The notes under the pieces: generated by a model
Told to the model about the DNA's origin: nothing
The model's input: the letters and a program-made list of their open reading frames with translations, nothing else
Database searches by the model: none
From: Paucimonas lemoignei
Lineage (GTDB): Bacteria > Pseudomonadota > Gammaproteobacteria > Pseudomonadales > Pseudomonadaceae
DNA: 64,000 bases
NCBI GenBank assembly: GCA_900475325.1
Contig: LS483371.1
Location: forward strand, 3,348,001-3,412,000
Direction of reading: 5' to 3'
Position numbers and translations under genes: made by a program
Shown here: one piece after another, positions 54,056-63,616 of the stretch
How positions within the stretch are numbered: position 1 is the stretch's first letter
Layout: each line of letters opens with the position of its first letter

Positions 54056-55396
54056 GTGATCACATCCGTATATGGCAAAAGCCTCGCCGATTGGACCACC
54101 GAATTCCCCCTGCTGAAACCCATTCTGGCAGGCGAAGAAGTCAGCTGGTTCAACCCGCAGATCGCGCCCCTGGCCGATGCGTTGAACGATATCGCCCTGA
54201 CCGCCACCGACGTGCGGGATGCCAGCGAGCGCCTGCAGCGCTTTGCGCCATTCCTGGCCCAGGCTTTCCCGGAAGTGGCTGCAAGCCAGGGCATCATCGA
54301 ATCGGAACTGGTCGGCGTACCGGCTTTCGCCCGCGCCCTTTGCGAGCGCTACGGCGTAGAAGGACCGGTCCGGCTGCTGCTGAAAAAAGACAGCCACCTG
54401 CCCATCTCGGGCTCGGTGAAAGCTCGCGGCGGTATCTACGAGGTGCTGTTTCACGCCGAGCAACTCGCCATTCGCCATGGCCTGCTGAGCGAGACCGACG
54501 ACTACCGGCGCCTGGCCGAAGAGCCCTGCCAGGCGTTGTTCCGCGCTCATAAGATTGCGGTCGGCAGCACCGGTAACCTCGGCATGTCGATCGGCATCGC
54601 CGGCGCGCGGCTGGGCTTCGCCACTACCGTGCACATGTCGGCCGATGCCCGGCAATGGAAGAAAGACAAGCTGCGCGCCCATGGCGTGACCGTGATCGAG
54701 TACGCAGGCGACTACGGCCAGGCCGTGGAGCAAGGCCGCGAACAGGCACAGGCCGACCCGTCCTGCCACTTCATCGATGACGAGAATTCGCAGACCCTGT
54801 TCCTAGGTTACGCAGTCGCAGGCGAGCGCCTGAAGGCGCAGTTCGCCGAACAGCAGATTCGGGTCGACGCCCAGCATCCGTTGTTCGTGTACCTGCCCTG
54901 CGGCGTCGGCGGCGGCCCGGGCGGGATCGCTTTCGGCCTGAAACTGGCGTTTGGTGATCACGTGCACTGCATCTTCGCCGAGCCGACCGAGTCGCCATGC
55001 ATGCTGATGGGGGTGTATACCGGGCTGCACGATGGGCTGGCGGTGCAGGACTTCGGGATCTCCAACCATACGGCGGCGGATGGCCTGGCGGTCGGGCGAC
55101 CTTCGGGATTCGTAGGGCGATCGATGCAGCGGATGCTGGATGGGTTCTATACGGTGACCGATGCCGAGCTGTTCGGGCTGCTGCAATTGCTTGATCGCAC
55201 CGAGCAGCTGCGCCTGGAGCCCTCGGCTCTGGCCGGAGCTCCGGGTTTCGCGCGGGTGCTGCACGAGCGCCAAGGGTATGGGCGTCGACTGGGGTTGCCG
55301 GACGGTATGCCCAAGGGCTCGACCCATTTGATCTGGGCCACGGGGGGCGGCATGGTACCTGAGACCGAGATGGCGGCGTATTTGAACAGAGGCTGA
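54056..55396 (+). CDS. dsdA: D-serine dehydratase (DsdA-like)
   Basis: This 446-residue PLP enzyme turns D-serine into pyruvate and ammonia. The PLP-binding Lys122 is in [13 protein letters not shown], followed by [13 protein letters not shown], the phosphate-binding GVGGGPGG loop and [16 protein letters not shown] region. Length matches E. coli DsdA (442). The GTG at 54056 with GGAGACCC ahead is preferred over the ATG 54020. It follows the amidase gene by about 48 bp, so the two likely act in sequence on a D-serine derivative. Confidence 0.92.
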   Translation: MITSVYGKSLADWTTEFPLLKPILAGEEVSWFNPQIAPLADALNDIALTATDVRDASERLQRFAPFLAQAFPEVAASQGIIESELVGVPAFARALCERYGVEGPVRLLLKKDSHLPISGSVKARGGIYEVLFHAEQLAIRHGLLSETDDYRRLAEEPCQALFRAHKIAVGSTGNLGMSIGIAGARLGFATTVHMSADARQWKKDKLRAHGVTVIEYAGDYGQAVEQGREQAQADPSCHFIDDENSQTLFLGYAVAGERLKAQFAEQQIRVDAQHPLFVYLPCGVGGGPGGIAFGLKLAFGDHVHCIFAEPTESPCMLMGVYTGLHDGLAVQDFGISNHTAADGLAVGRPSGFVGRSMQRMLDGFYTVTDAELFGLLQLLDRTEQLRLEPSALAGAPGFARVLHERQGYGRRLGLPDGMPKGSTHLIWATGGGMVPETEMAAYLNRG

Positions 55397-55479
55397 GCGC
55401 AACGATGCTTCATACCGTTCTTGACAGAGATTTAAACGCAGCCGTAGTGCATGTAGGTACCACGCACAGCAGATGGCCC

Positions 55480-56205
55480 TTACTCGGGAACCGTAACATC
55501 CGCCTGGCCTGTCTCATCCAGCGCATTGCGCACAAGCCCACTCGCCTTTTGCCTGACGACAAACCCCTGAATGTACTCAGCCCCCGCAGTCCGCTCCTTA
55601 GGCACCGCCATTGCCTGGCGAATTGAAGTGAATTGCCCCTCGATCACGCGGTAACCGGCATGGCCCGCCGCAAACTTCTCGAGGGGCTGTCGCACGCCGG
55701 CAGCGGCATCAAGTTCCTTGTCCAGGAACAGATCAACTGCACCGGCCGAGGTTTCAGCACGGTGCAATTCGGCGCGCTGTAATGTTCTGGAGAGGTAGAG
55801 GTCATAGGCAGCGCCTCTGCCCACTGCGAGCTTCAGCCCTGCTCCGTCCAGATCACCAACGTGAGTGAACGGCGAGTCAGCCCGAACCAGATAAGTACCT
55901 TCGATAGCCACGTAGGGCTCACTGAACGCGACTTGCGCCTCACGCACGGGCTCGATGGCCATGAACGCGATGTTCCAGACATTCTGATCAAGCGCTGCGA
56001 AGACCTTTCCTGCAGCATCGAAGGTCACCATCTCCAATGGCACACCCAATTCCGCTGCCAATGCTTTGGCCAACTGGACCGAGACGCCTTGGGGGCTGCC
56101 ATCAGCAGCCTGCTGCGCGAGCACCGGATTGCCGAAGTTGATGGCTGCACGCAGGATTCCATCGGGTGCCAGGTCAGCCAGTACTGCTGAGGATACTGCG
56201 GTCAT
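55480..56205 (-). CDS. Solute-binding protein family 3-like protein, no signal peptide
   Basis: This 241-residue protein has the amino-acid-binding fold (DGILRAAINFGNPVLAQQ, GVSVQLAKALAAELGVPLEM, NIAFMAIEPVREAQVAFSEP, GLKLAVGRGAAYDLYLS). Exported members start with a signal peptide; here the mature-like domain begins within the first 15 residues and no hydrophobic leader or lipobox is seen with either candidate start (56205, GGAGACACAA ahead, or 56238). It may act in the cytoplasm as a regulator or enzyme. Confidence 0.8.
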   Translation of the reverse strand: MTAVSSAVLADLAPDGILRAAINFGNPVLAQQAADGSPQGVSVQLAKALAAELGVPLEMVTFDAAGKVFAALDQNVWNIAFMAIEPVREAQVAFSEPYVAIEGTYLVRADSPFTHVGDLDGAGLKLAVGRGAAYDLYLSRTLQRAELHRAETSAGAVDLFLDKELDAAAGVRQPLEKFAAGHAGYRVIEGQFTSIRQAMAVPKERTAGAEYIQGFVVRQKASGLVRNALDETGQADVTVPE

Positions 56206-56294
56206 TTGTGTCTCCGAATCGAGGGTCAGAATAGGCATTGAAAAGATGCCAGCTGCAGTGCAGCGACAATGGTCTTATAGCCGTTGAGGGACAA

Positions 56295-57620
56295 TTAACG
56301 CACCTGCGCACTATCAACCGCCCCAGTGTTCTCAGGTTGGTTATTAGTAACCCGCATGAACAAGGTCATCAAGAAACCTGCCATTAACAACACGCTGAGG
56401 AACAACAATCCGTTGGCCGCGCTTTGGCTATTGCCCTTGACCATACCGATTAACGACGGCCCGACAAAACCGCCCAGATTGCCAATCGAGTTAATGACGG
56501 CAATCGACACCGCTGCAGTGGTGCGATCGAGGAACAGCGTCGGCAGCGCCCAGAACGGTGATTTGAAACTGTACAGCCCCGACAGTGCGAGGCAGATCAT
56601 CGCCATGGCGACGTAGGGATTGGACAGCAGACCTGCGCCGATCAAACCAAGGGTTGCGACCAGCAATGGGATGGCCGAGTGCAGTTTACGTTCGTTACGT
56701 TTATCGGAGCTGCGCGACCAGAGAATCATCGCTGCGGTAGCCACGATGTAAGGCACCATGGCGATCAAGCCGATTTGTGTATGCGTTAGCGACTCGGAAA
56801 AGCTCTTGATGATCTGCGGCATCCAGTAACCGACACCGAGACTGCCGCACTGGTAAACAAAGTAAATGAACGACAGATACAGGACCTTGGGGTGGGTCAT
56901 GGTCTTGTAGACGCTCAAGCTCTTGACGTTCTTGCGGCTTTGGCGATCGCGTTCAAGCTCGGCAACCAGCCAAGCCTTTTCTTCAGGCTTGAGCCACTTG
57001 GCCTGCTCCGGCTTGTCCGTCAGAAAGAAGAAGCACGCTACACCCAGGAACACAGCGGGTATGCCTTCAAGGAACAGCATCCAGCGCCAGCCGCTCCAGT
57101 TAAACCAACTGATGTTGTCCATGATCCAGGTGCTCATCGGCGCACCAATGATGTAGCTCACCGGGATGGCAGCAGTGAACAGCGCCACGGTAGTCGCCAG
57201 CTCTTTGGAGCGGAACCAGAACGTCAGGTACACGATGATGCCCGGAAAAAACCCAGCCTCAGCCACCCCAAGAAAAAAGCGCAACACATACAGCTGATTG
57301 GCCGTCTGGGCGAAAGCGGTTGCCGCCGCGATCGCACCCCAGGTCACCAGAATCCTGGCGATCCAGACCCGTGCACCAAACTTGTTGAGCATGACGTTGC
57401 TCGGCACTTCAAACAGGAAGTAACCGATAAAGAAAATACCGGAAATGAAGCCGAATGCTTCGCTGGTCAGCGCCAGCTCTTTGTTCATCTGCAGCGCGGC
57501 ATACCCAATGTTGGCGCGATCCAGATAAGAAACGATATACAGCAGAAAAACGAACGGGATGATGCGCAGCGTGACCTTGCGGACGATAGCGGTTTCCTGA
57601 CGCGTATTATTGTTGTTCAT
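56295..57620 (-). CDS. MFS transporter, ACS family (tartrate/phthalate-like)
   Basis: This 441-residue protein has TM1 motif LYIVSYLDRANIGYAALQMN, GYFLFEVPSNVMLNKFGAR and GVAEAGFFPGIIVYLTFWF, all typical of ACS carriers for tartrate, phthalate and related carboxylates. It is predicted to import an organic acid. It follows the lactonase gene by about 62 bp on the same strand as the aconitase gene, so it is probably the uptake gene of that cassette. Confidence 0.9.
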   Translation of the reverse strand: MNNNNTRQETAIVRKVTLRIIPFVFLLYIVSYLDRANIGYAALQMNKELALTSEAFGFISGIFFIGYFLFEVPSNVMLNKFGARVWIARILVTWGAIAAATAFAQTANQLYVLRFFLGVAEAGFFPGIIVYLTFWFRSKELATTVALFTAAIPVSYIIGAPMSTWIMDNISWFNWSGWRWMLFLEGIPAVFLGVACFFFLTDKPEQAKWLKPEEKAWLVAELERDRQSRKNVKSLSVYKTMTHPKVLYLSFIYFVYQCGSLGVGYWMPQIIKSFSESLTHTQIGLIAMVPYIVATAAMILWSRSSDKRNERKLHSAIPLLVATLGLIGAGLLSNPYVAMAMICLALSGLYSFKSPFWALPTLFLDRTTAAVSIAVINSIGNLGGFVGPSLIGMVKGNSQSAANGLLFLSVLLMAGFLMTLFMRVTNNQPENTGAVDSAQVR

Positions 57621-57681
57621 GGCGACCTCACTGTAAGCAAGCTGCTGCTTGCTTATGTACTTGTTATGGATCGGGCGTTAC

Positions 57682-58734
57682 TCAGGCAGAAAAAACCATA
57701 CACACGGGGCTTCCGGTGGTGATCGAGAAACCCGTCGTGCTCAACACTCCGGTGTGCGGATCCACACCCATCGAAATGATGCTGTCGCTGTCTTCGTTGA
57801 GCGCGAAGATGAAGCGGCCATTGGGCGTCAGCGCAAAAAACCGCGGGGTTTTACCTTCCGTGGGCATGAACTGGACCGGACTCAGCAGCCCCGTCCCCTG
57901 ATCAATGGCAAAGACTGCAATGCTGTCGTAGCCGCGATTGGAGGCGTAAACGAACCGCCCGCTGCGGTCTACCTCGATCTCGGAAGCCCGGCTGTTGCCG
58001 GTGAATGTCGAAGGCAGTGAAGGGAGGACTTGAAGCGGCGTCAGCGAGCCGACTGAAGCGTTGAATCGGTAAGTCGTGACCGTGGAATCCAGCTCGTTGA
58101 TGACATACGCAAAGGGCGCCTTGGGATGCAGTGCCAGATGGCGCGGGCCCGCACCTTCTCGCGTCGTCACAAAAGGCTGATCGGCCGGGAACAACTTGCC
58201 GTTATCAAAGCGGAAACTGAACACCCTATCCACGCCCTTGTCAGGCACGAGTACAAAATTACCGGTGTGATCAAAGGGGTTGAAATGCGGCTTGGGAAAC
58301 GGCTGTTCGATCCGGTGCGGGCCGGTCGTACCATCGAGTTCAAGCAATTGATTTATCGTGTTCAGCGAGCCGTTTTCAAGCACATTCATGACGGCCAGCG
58401 AACCGCTGATGTGGTTGGACACCACCAGAAAACGCTCGGTCGGATCAAGCGCCAGATGCACCGGATTCTTCCCTTCGCAGCTCTGCTGATTGATGAAGCT
58501 CAACTTACCGCTCGTCTTGTCGACGCTAAACGCGCTGACTTCCCGCTGGTCGCCGTGGACGGTATAGAGCCGATCACCTGCCTTGTTGAGTGCCAGGAAG
58601 GACGGGTTAACCAGATCCTCGACAACCTGGACCAGTCTCAATGTGCCGGTTTCTTCGTCCACCTGGTAAACCGTGATGCCATCGCCGCGCGCATTTCGCG
58701 CACGGGTGGTCCGTGACCCGACGTAGGCGTACAT
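57682..58734 (-). CDS. Lactonase-family (6-phosphogluconolactonase-like) seven-bladed propeller protein
   Basis: The 350-residue protein has repeated blade motifs (YVGSRTTRA, NPSFLALNKAGDRLYTVHG, PVHLALDPTERFLVVSNHIS, GPRHLALHPKAPFAYVINEL, TPRFFALTPNGRFIFALNED) of the lactonase/Pgl family. These enzymes open carboxylic-acid lactones. The ATG at 58734 with CCGGAGACAG ahead is preferred over 58785. No signal peptide is seen. It lies between the aconitase and MFS genes. Confidence 0.85.
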   Translation of the reverse strand: MYAYVGSRTTRARNARGDGITVYQVDEETGTLRLVQVVEDLVNPSFLALNKAGDRLYTVHGDQREVSAFSVDKTSGKLSFINQQSCEGKNPVHLALDPTERFLVVSNHISGSLAVMNVLENGSLNTINQLLELDGTTGPHRIEQPFPKPHFNPFDHTGNFVLVPDKGVDRVFSFRFDNGKLFPADQPFVTTREGAGPRHLALHPKAPFAYVINELDSTVTTYRFNASVGSLTPLQVLPSLPSTFTGNSRASEIEVDRSGRFVYASNRGYDSIAVFAIDQGTGLLSPVQFMPTEGKTPRFFALTPNGRFIFALNEDSDSIISMGVDPHTGVLSTTGFSITTGSPVCMVFSA

Positions 58735-58794
58735 AAACACTGTCTCCGGATAGCTGAAAGCCTGGTTAACGAACGGCCCCTTCACTCAGGGCTA

Positions 58795-58818
58795 ACCGCG
58801 ACACCTCAGTGTCGCGGT
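58795..58818. repeat. 10-bp perfect stem-loop between aconitase and lactonase genes
   Basis: ACCGCGACAC (58795-58804), loop CTCA, GTGTCGCGGT (58809-58818). It lies between the aconitase stop (58830) and the lactonase start (58734). No T-run follows on the minus strand, so it may protect or process the transcript instead of ending it. Confidence 0.5.
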
Positions 58819-58829
58819 CGCAGCTGCAA

Positions 58830-61523
58830 TCATTGGGTCGTGCGCTTGACTACTTTGCGGATCACGAACGGCAACACGCCGCCGTTGGTGAGGTAACGTA
58901 TTTCCTGCAATGAATCGATTCGGGCGTGCAACTCGACCTGCTCTTGATCGCCATTACTGCGACGCAGCGTCATGGTGACCGGGTTGTTGCCGACCACCAG
59001 GTCGTCCAGCCCGGCGAAGTCAAAGTGCTCGCTCCCGTCCAGATTCAAATCCTGAACTCGCTGACCCGCCTTGAACTGCAGCGGGATGACGCCCATTCCG
59101 ATCAGGTTGCTGCGGTGGATCCGCTCGACGCTGCTGGCCACCACGGCTTTTACGCCGAGCAGCGCCTGAGCCTTGGCGGCCCAGTCACGGCTTGAGCCCG
59201 CGCCGTAATTGATACCGGCAAAAACCACCATCGGGATTTTTTTGCGTGTATAGCTCTCAGCCGCCAGAAACAGCGGCAGGCACTCGCTATGGTCGGCATT
59301 CCACGCCCAGACACCCAGGCCCGGCTGCTCGTCTCCCAGCAGCAGGTTTTTAACCGAACGGTTCGTGAACGCGCCGCGTAGCATCACCTCATGATTGCTA
59401 CGGCGAGTCGAATACTGGTTGAGATCCTGTGGGTCTTCACCGCGCTCCAGCAACCATTGACCAGCCAGACTGCTGGCCGGGATCGCGCCCGCCGGGGAGA
59501 TATGGTCGGTGGTGACGTTGTCGCCCACCACCATCAGGACTCGCGCACCACTGATGGCCAGCGAATCCTTGGGGTCGGCCTTGATGTCCGCCAGGTATTG
59601 CGGACGACGCAGATACGTCGACTCCGGGCTCCACGGGAATTGCACGCTGCCGACGGCCGACAACGCCTGCCATTGATGGGTACCGTCCCAGACGGTCGCC
59701 AGCCGTTGCTGGAAGAACTCGGGCTTGACCACTTCGAGCACCTGCGCGGCAATGTCTGCATCGCTGGGCATCAAGTCGCGCATGTACACCGGTTTGCCTT
59801 GCTGATCCTGCCCCAATGGCTGGGATTCGAGATCAATGTCGATGGTCCCGGCGATGGCGTAAGCCACACAGAGAGCTGGCGAGGCGAGATAACCGGCCTG
59901 CAGTTTGGGGTTCACCCTGCCTTCAAAGTTGCGGTTGCCCGACAGCACCACCACGCCTTTGAGGCCCTGATCGGCGAACACCTCGACGTGTTCTTCGAGC
60001 TTGCCGGAGTTGCCGATACAGGTCATGCAGCCGAAGCCCGCGAGGTCGAAGCCCAGTGCCGAGAAATCTTCCAACAGATTGGCTTCGCCCAGGTAATCGG
60101 CCACCACCTGCGAGCCCGGCGACAAGGACGTCTTCACCCAGGGTTTGCTTGTCAAACCCAGGGCACGGGCATTGCGTGCCAGCAGACCGGCCTGGACCAT
60201 CTGCGACGGGTTGGCGGTGTTGGTGCAACTGGTAATGGCCGACATCACGACCGCGCCATGGGTGATGGGCTCTCCAAAGCTCGGTTCGAAGAAGCTTTGT
60301 TCGGCCGGCTCGGCGATGAGGTTGCCGCCTCCCATGACGCCATCACGGAACGACGCAGCCGCGTTGGCCAGGCTCTGCCGTTGGTGCGGCTGATGGGGCC
60401 CCGCCACACTCGGCTCAATGCTGGCCAGGTCGAGGTCGATCAGCTCGTCAAATTGCGGCTCGGCATTCTCGTCCCGGCGCCACAACGGCTGGGCATTCAT
60501 GTAGGCCACAACTTTGCTGCGCAACTCGGTGGAACGGCCGGTAAGCTCCAGATACTTCAGCGTGTCGCTGTCGAACGGGAAGAACACCACCGTCGCGCCG
60601 TATTCAGGCGCCATGTTTGAAACGGTGCCGCGGGCCGCCCAGCTCAGGGTGGACAGACCAGGGCCGGTGAACTCGACAAACTTGCCGACCACCGAACGCT
60701 TGCGAAGAATCTCTGCCACGTGCAGCGACAGATCGGTCGCCGTCACGCCGGGGCGCATGATGTTGGTGACACGAATGCCCACAACCTTGGGAAAGCTGAT
60801 GGGCACCGGCTCGCCAACCATTGCCGCTTGTCCTTCCAGCCCGCCCACGCCCCAACCCAACACGCCAATGGCATTGATCATCGGTGTGTGGCTGTCAGTG
60901 GCGACCATGTCGTCCGGGTGCAGCATGCGCTGACCGTCTTCGGTTTTACTTTCCCAGACCACCTGGGCCAGCGCTTCCATGTTCATCTGATGGATGATGC
61001 CGGTGCCTGGCGGTATCACGCCGAAATTGTCCAGGCTCTTCTGTGCCCACTTGATAAAGCGGTAACGCTCGCTGTTGCGACGGAAATCGATGTTGAGGTT
61101 TTCTTCCACCGCATCGGCTTCGGCGTAGTGCTCAACGATCACCGAGTGGTCAATAGTCAGTACGGCGGGAATCAGCGGATTCATGGACGTGGGATCGCCA
61201 CCCAGTTCCGCGACCACGTCACGCATGCCGGCGAAGTCTGCCAGCGCGGGCAAGCAAGTGGTGTCATGGAACATCAGGCGGTTTGGCTGGAAAGGCACCT
61301 CGCAGTCAGGGCCGTCGCCCAGTGCCCGCGCCAGCACCGAAGGTAGCGCCTCTGGGGTGCAGCGCGCGACGTTCTCCAGCAGTATGCGAATCGAATAGGG
61401 AAGCCTTTCAACCTGGGAAGGGGTCAGCATCTTGTGCAGGTCGACGTAGGCGAATGGTTCGCCATCAATCACCAGGCTGCTCAGCAGGTGGTTTGCAATC
61501 TCGGTCATGGTTGCATCACTCAT
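58830..61523 (-). CDS. acnA: Aconitate hydratase (AcnA-type) paralogue
   Basis: This 897-residue protein of the aconitase A/IRP group interconverts citrate and isocitrate-type acids using a [4Fe-4S] cluster. Cluster Cys are in ITSCTNTANPSQM and GFGCMTCIGNSG, and the swivel domain has the active-site loop GINYGAGSSRDWAAKA. Full length, with no breaks. Being inside a lactonase/MFS operon under a LysR gene, it is more likely a pathway-specific enzyme than the cell's housekeeping aconitase. Confidence 0.93.
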   Translation of the reverse strand: MSDATMTEIANHLLSSLVIDGEPFAYVDLHKMLTPSQVERLPYSIRILLENVARCTPEALPSVLARALGDGPDCEVPFQPNRLMFHDTTCLPALADFAGMRDVVAELGGDPTSMNPLIPAVLTIDHSVIVEHYAEADAVEENLNIDFRRNSERYRFIKWAQKSLDNFGVIPPGTGIIHQMNMEALAQVVWESKTEDGQRMLHPDDMVATDSHTPMINAIGVLGWGVGGLEGQAAMVGEPVPISFPKVVGIRVTNIMRPGVTATDLSLHVAEILRKRSVVGKFVEFTGPGLSTLSWAARGTVSNMAPEYGATVVFFPFDSDTLKYLELTGRSTELRSKVVAYMNAQPLWRRDENAEPQFDELIDLDLASIEPSVAGPHQPHQRQSLANAAASFRDGVMGGGNLIAEPAEQSFFEPSFGEPITHGAVVMSAITSCTNTANPSQMVQAGLLARNARALGLTSKPWVKTSLSPGSQVVADYLGEANLLEDFSALGFDLAGFGCMTCIGNSGKLEEHVEVFADQGLKGVVVLSGNRNFEGRVNPKLQAGYLASPALCVAYAIAGTIDIDLESQPLGQDQQGKPVYMRDLMPSDADIAAQVLEVVKPEFFQQRLATVWDGTHQWQALSAVGSVQFPWSPESTYLRRPQYLADIKADPKDSLAISGARVLMVVGDNVTTDHISPAGAIPASSLAGQWLLERGEDPQDLNQYSTRRSNHEVMLRGAFTNRSVKNLLLGDEQPGLGVWAWNADHSECLPLFLAAESYTRKKIPMVVFAGINYGAGSSRDWAAKAQALLGVKAVVASSVERIHRSNLIGMGVIPLQFKAGQRVQDLNLDGSEHFDFAGLDDLVVGNNPVTMTLRRSNGDQEQVELHARIDSLQEIRYLTNGGVLPFVIRKVVKRTTQ

Positions 61524-61655
61524 TCTTATAATGTCTGCGCTGTAGGTCGAGGGCTCAGTCGCTCACCGCTGATGGGTGAATACTAGAAGTGGCGGCCCAG
61601 GATGAAAATTGAAGTATTGCCAACGCTGCGTTCTCCAAACGAGAACGCTGAACGC

Positions 61656-62546
61656 TCAAGTCTTGGCTCGTTTGAGGTTGTCGATCAGGGTTTTGAGCGT
61701 CGGTGACGCTGCGTCGTATTTGCGAAAAGCCAGTAGTAATGAGCGCTGGGCCCAAGGCTCATCGAGGGTGACAGCCTTGAGCTTGTGGCTGCGCAGGTAG
61801 GGCTGTAGCACCGTGCGCGGCAAGATCGCCAGGCCCAGTCCGGTAGAAACCATCCGGCACATGCAATCGAAACTGCTGATACGGATTCGCAACCTCAGTG
61901 CCCTGCCAAGCTTGTCGGCTTCGCTGGTCAATAGGCTGTGCACCGAGCTTTCCAGGTGTGGGCCGATGAATTCATGTTCCAGTACTTCGCTGAAGCGGAC
62001 GCTTTGGGCACCGGCCAGCGGATGAGCCTGGGGCACCACCAGCGTCAGTTCGTCCTGACGGTATGGCAGCGTCTCCAGACCTTGGGCGGGAGTCTGGTCG
62101 GCGATAATGCCCAGGTCGGCGCGGCCATCGGCGACGGCGCGGACAACCGCAGACCCTACCCGCTCTTCGATATCAAACCTGATCTGCGGATAAATCGACA
62201 CGAAGCGGGCAATGTCCCCCGGCAAAAATTGCGACAGGGCGGAGGTAATGGCGTGAATGCGTAGATGACCTTTGACTCCCGATGCGTAATCGCCCAGCTC
62301 ATGGTCCAGGCTGGCCAGCGTCTGCTTCAACTGTCGGGCATAGAACAACATCGACTGACCCGCCGGGGTCAGGTCGACACCCCGGGCGTTGCGGACCAAC
62401 AGTTCTGATCCGGCCTGGGCTTCAAGCTCCGTGATGCGCTTGCTGATCGCTGAGACCGCCAGGTGCTTGAGCCGCGCGGCTCGCGTCAGATTGCGCTCTT
62501 GCGCCACAGTGATGAAAATGTCCAGGCTAGTCAGGTCGTATCGCAT
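61656..62546 (-). CDS. LysR-family transcriptional regulator
   Basis: This 296-residue protein has winged helix TSLDIFITVAQERNLTRAAR ... AVSAISKRITELEAQAG and an effector domain with RIHAITSALSQFLPGDIARF. It precedes the aconitase gene by about 130 bp on the same strand, so it may be part of, or regulate, the aconitase-lactonase-MFS unit. Confidence 0.9.
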   Translation of the reverse strand: MRYDLTSLDIFITVAQERNLTRAARLKHLAVSAISKRITELEAQAGSELLVRNARGVDLTPAGQSMLFYARQLKQTLASLDHELGDYASGVKGHLRIHAITSALSQFLPGDIARFVSIYPQIRFDIEERVGSAVVRAVADGRADLGIIADQTPAQGLETLPYRQDELTLVVPQAHPLAGAQSVRFSEVLEHEFIGPHLESSVHSLLTSEADKLGRALRLRIRISSFDCMCRMVSTGLGLAILPRTVLQPYLRSHKLKAVTLDEPWAQRSLLLAFRKYDAASPTLKTLIDNLKRAKT

Positions 62547-62710
62547 GAGTCATTCCTCTTGGCGGCGACATTAATCCTGAACATCTATGCGCCGTGCGGT
62601 GACGCCATTTTGTACGTCGAAGCAACGCAATACAATATTATTTTGCGACCGCGTTGACGCGCGGTTTGATTGCCTGTGAAGGCAGCAGCCAACAGCCGGT
62701 GAAATGGAAA

Positions 62711-63616
62711 ATGCCTTTGAGTGTATTAGTTCAGCGCATCATGACTGACCTGCAACAACGTATTCAGCAAGGGGAAGTCAAGGCTGGCAGCCACCTGAGC
62801 GCGCAGAAAATTGCTGATGAGTTTCAGGTATCGCGCTCACCCGCTCGCGAAGCGCTGGTCGCCCTCGCCGATCAAGGTGTGCTTGATCAGCAGCCCAATC
62901 GCGGTTTTTTTGTGCTGGCTGCCAGGCAGCTCATCACGCCTGCCCCGCCTCCTGCATTGGAGGAGCCTGAAGCCTATTACCTGCTGTCTGAAGACTGGCT
63001 GAACGACCGAATCCCGCAGGATGTCACCGAGCCGTTGGTGCGTGAACGTTATGGCTTGAGCAAAGCGCAGGCCAGCCACATTCTTCACCGCGCTGCCTGT
63101 GTCGGCTGGGCGCAACCCAAACCGGGTTATGGCTGGCGTTTCTCTGAAGTGGCCAAGACTACACAAGCGCTGGACCAGATCTACAACCTGCGTCTTTTGA
63201 TAGAGCCTGCCGGGCTGCTTGAACCGACGTTTCAACGCGACGCGCAGTGGTTACGCAGGCTTGGCAACGAGCAGAAACAGCTATTGAGCGAAGGGATCGA
63301 GACGCTGCCAGCTGATGCATTGCTGCGTACCGGCATGCGTTTTCACGAAGCGTTGAGCAAGATGTCCGGCAACTCGATGTACCACATGGTGCTGGTGCAG
63401 ATGAACAACATGCGCCGCCTGATCGAATACCGGGCCATGGTCGATCGCAAACGCTACTACCAACAATGCGAAGAGCATCTGCAGATCATCGAACTCTTGG
63501 AGCAGGGAAATAATCAGGCAGCGTCCGAATTGATGAAACGCCACCTGACCGGATCCCTGGCCCGTAAATCACCCGTTCTGCGGCACTATGCCGAAGCCGG
63601 AATCAGCCCTGAATAA
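62711..63616 (+). CDS. GntR-family regulator with apparent second winged helix and FCD-type domain
   Basis: This 301-residue protein has a GntR winged helix (MTDLQQRIQQGEVKAGSHLS ... FQVSRSPAREALVALADQGV, about residues 10-75), then a second helix-turn-helix-like segment (VTEPLVRERYGLSKAQASHI ... VGWAQPKPGYGWRF, about 95-150) and a C-terminal helical FCD-like domain (YNLRLLIEPAGLLEPTFQRD ... MRFHEALSKMSGNSM). It is longer than ordinary FadR/VanR-type members (about 230-250). It is convergent with the dehydrogenase gene, the stops overlapping by 14 bp. The ATG at 62711 is preferred over 62654. Confidence 0.82.
   Translation: MPLSVLVQRIMTDLQQRIQQGEVKAGSHLSAQKIADEFQVSRSPAREALVALADQGVLDQQPNRGFFVLAARQLITPAPPPALEEPEAYYLLSEDWLNDRIPQDVTEPLVRERYGLSKAQASHILHRAACVGWAQPKPGYGWRFSEVAKTTQALDQIYNLRLLIEPAGLLEPTFQRDAQWLRRLGNEQKQLLSEGIETLPADALLRTGMRFHEALSKMSGNSMYHMVLVQMNNMRRLIEYRAMVDRKRYYQQCEEHLQIIELLEQGNNQAASELMKRHLTGSLARKSPVLRHYAEAGISPE

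Noticed and set aside
53123..54769. 548-codon minus-strand frame opposite amidase and dsdA
   Set aside because: Caused by very high GC third positions; both plus-strand genes have complete active sites.
59391..60620. 409-codon plus-strand frame opposite acnA
   Set aside because: Shadow frame of the aconitase gene; no domain pattern.
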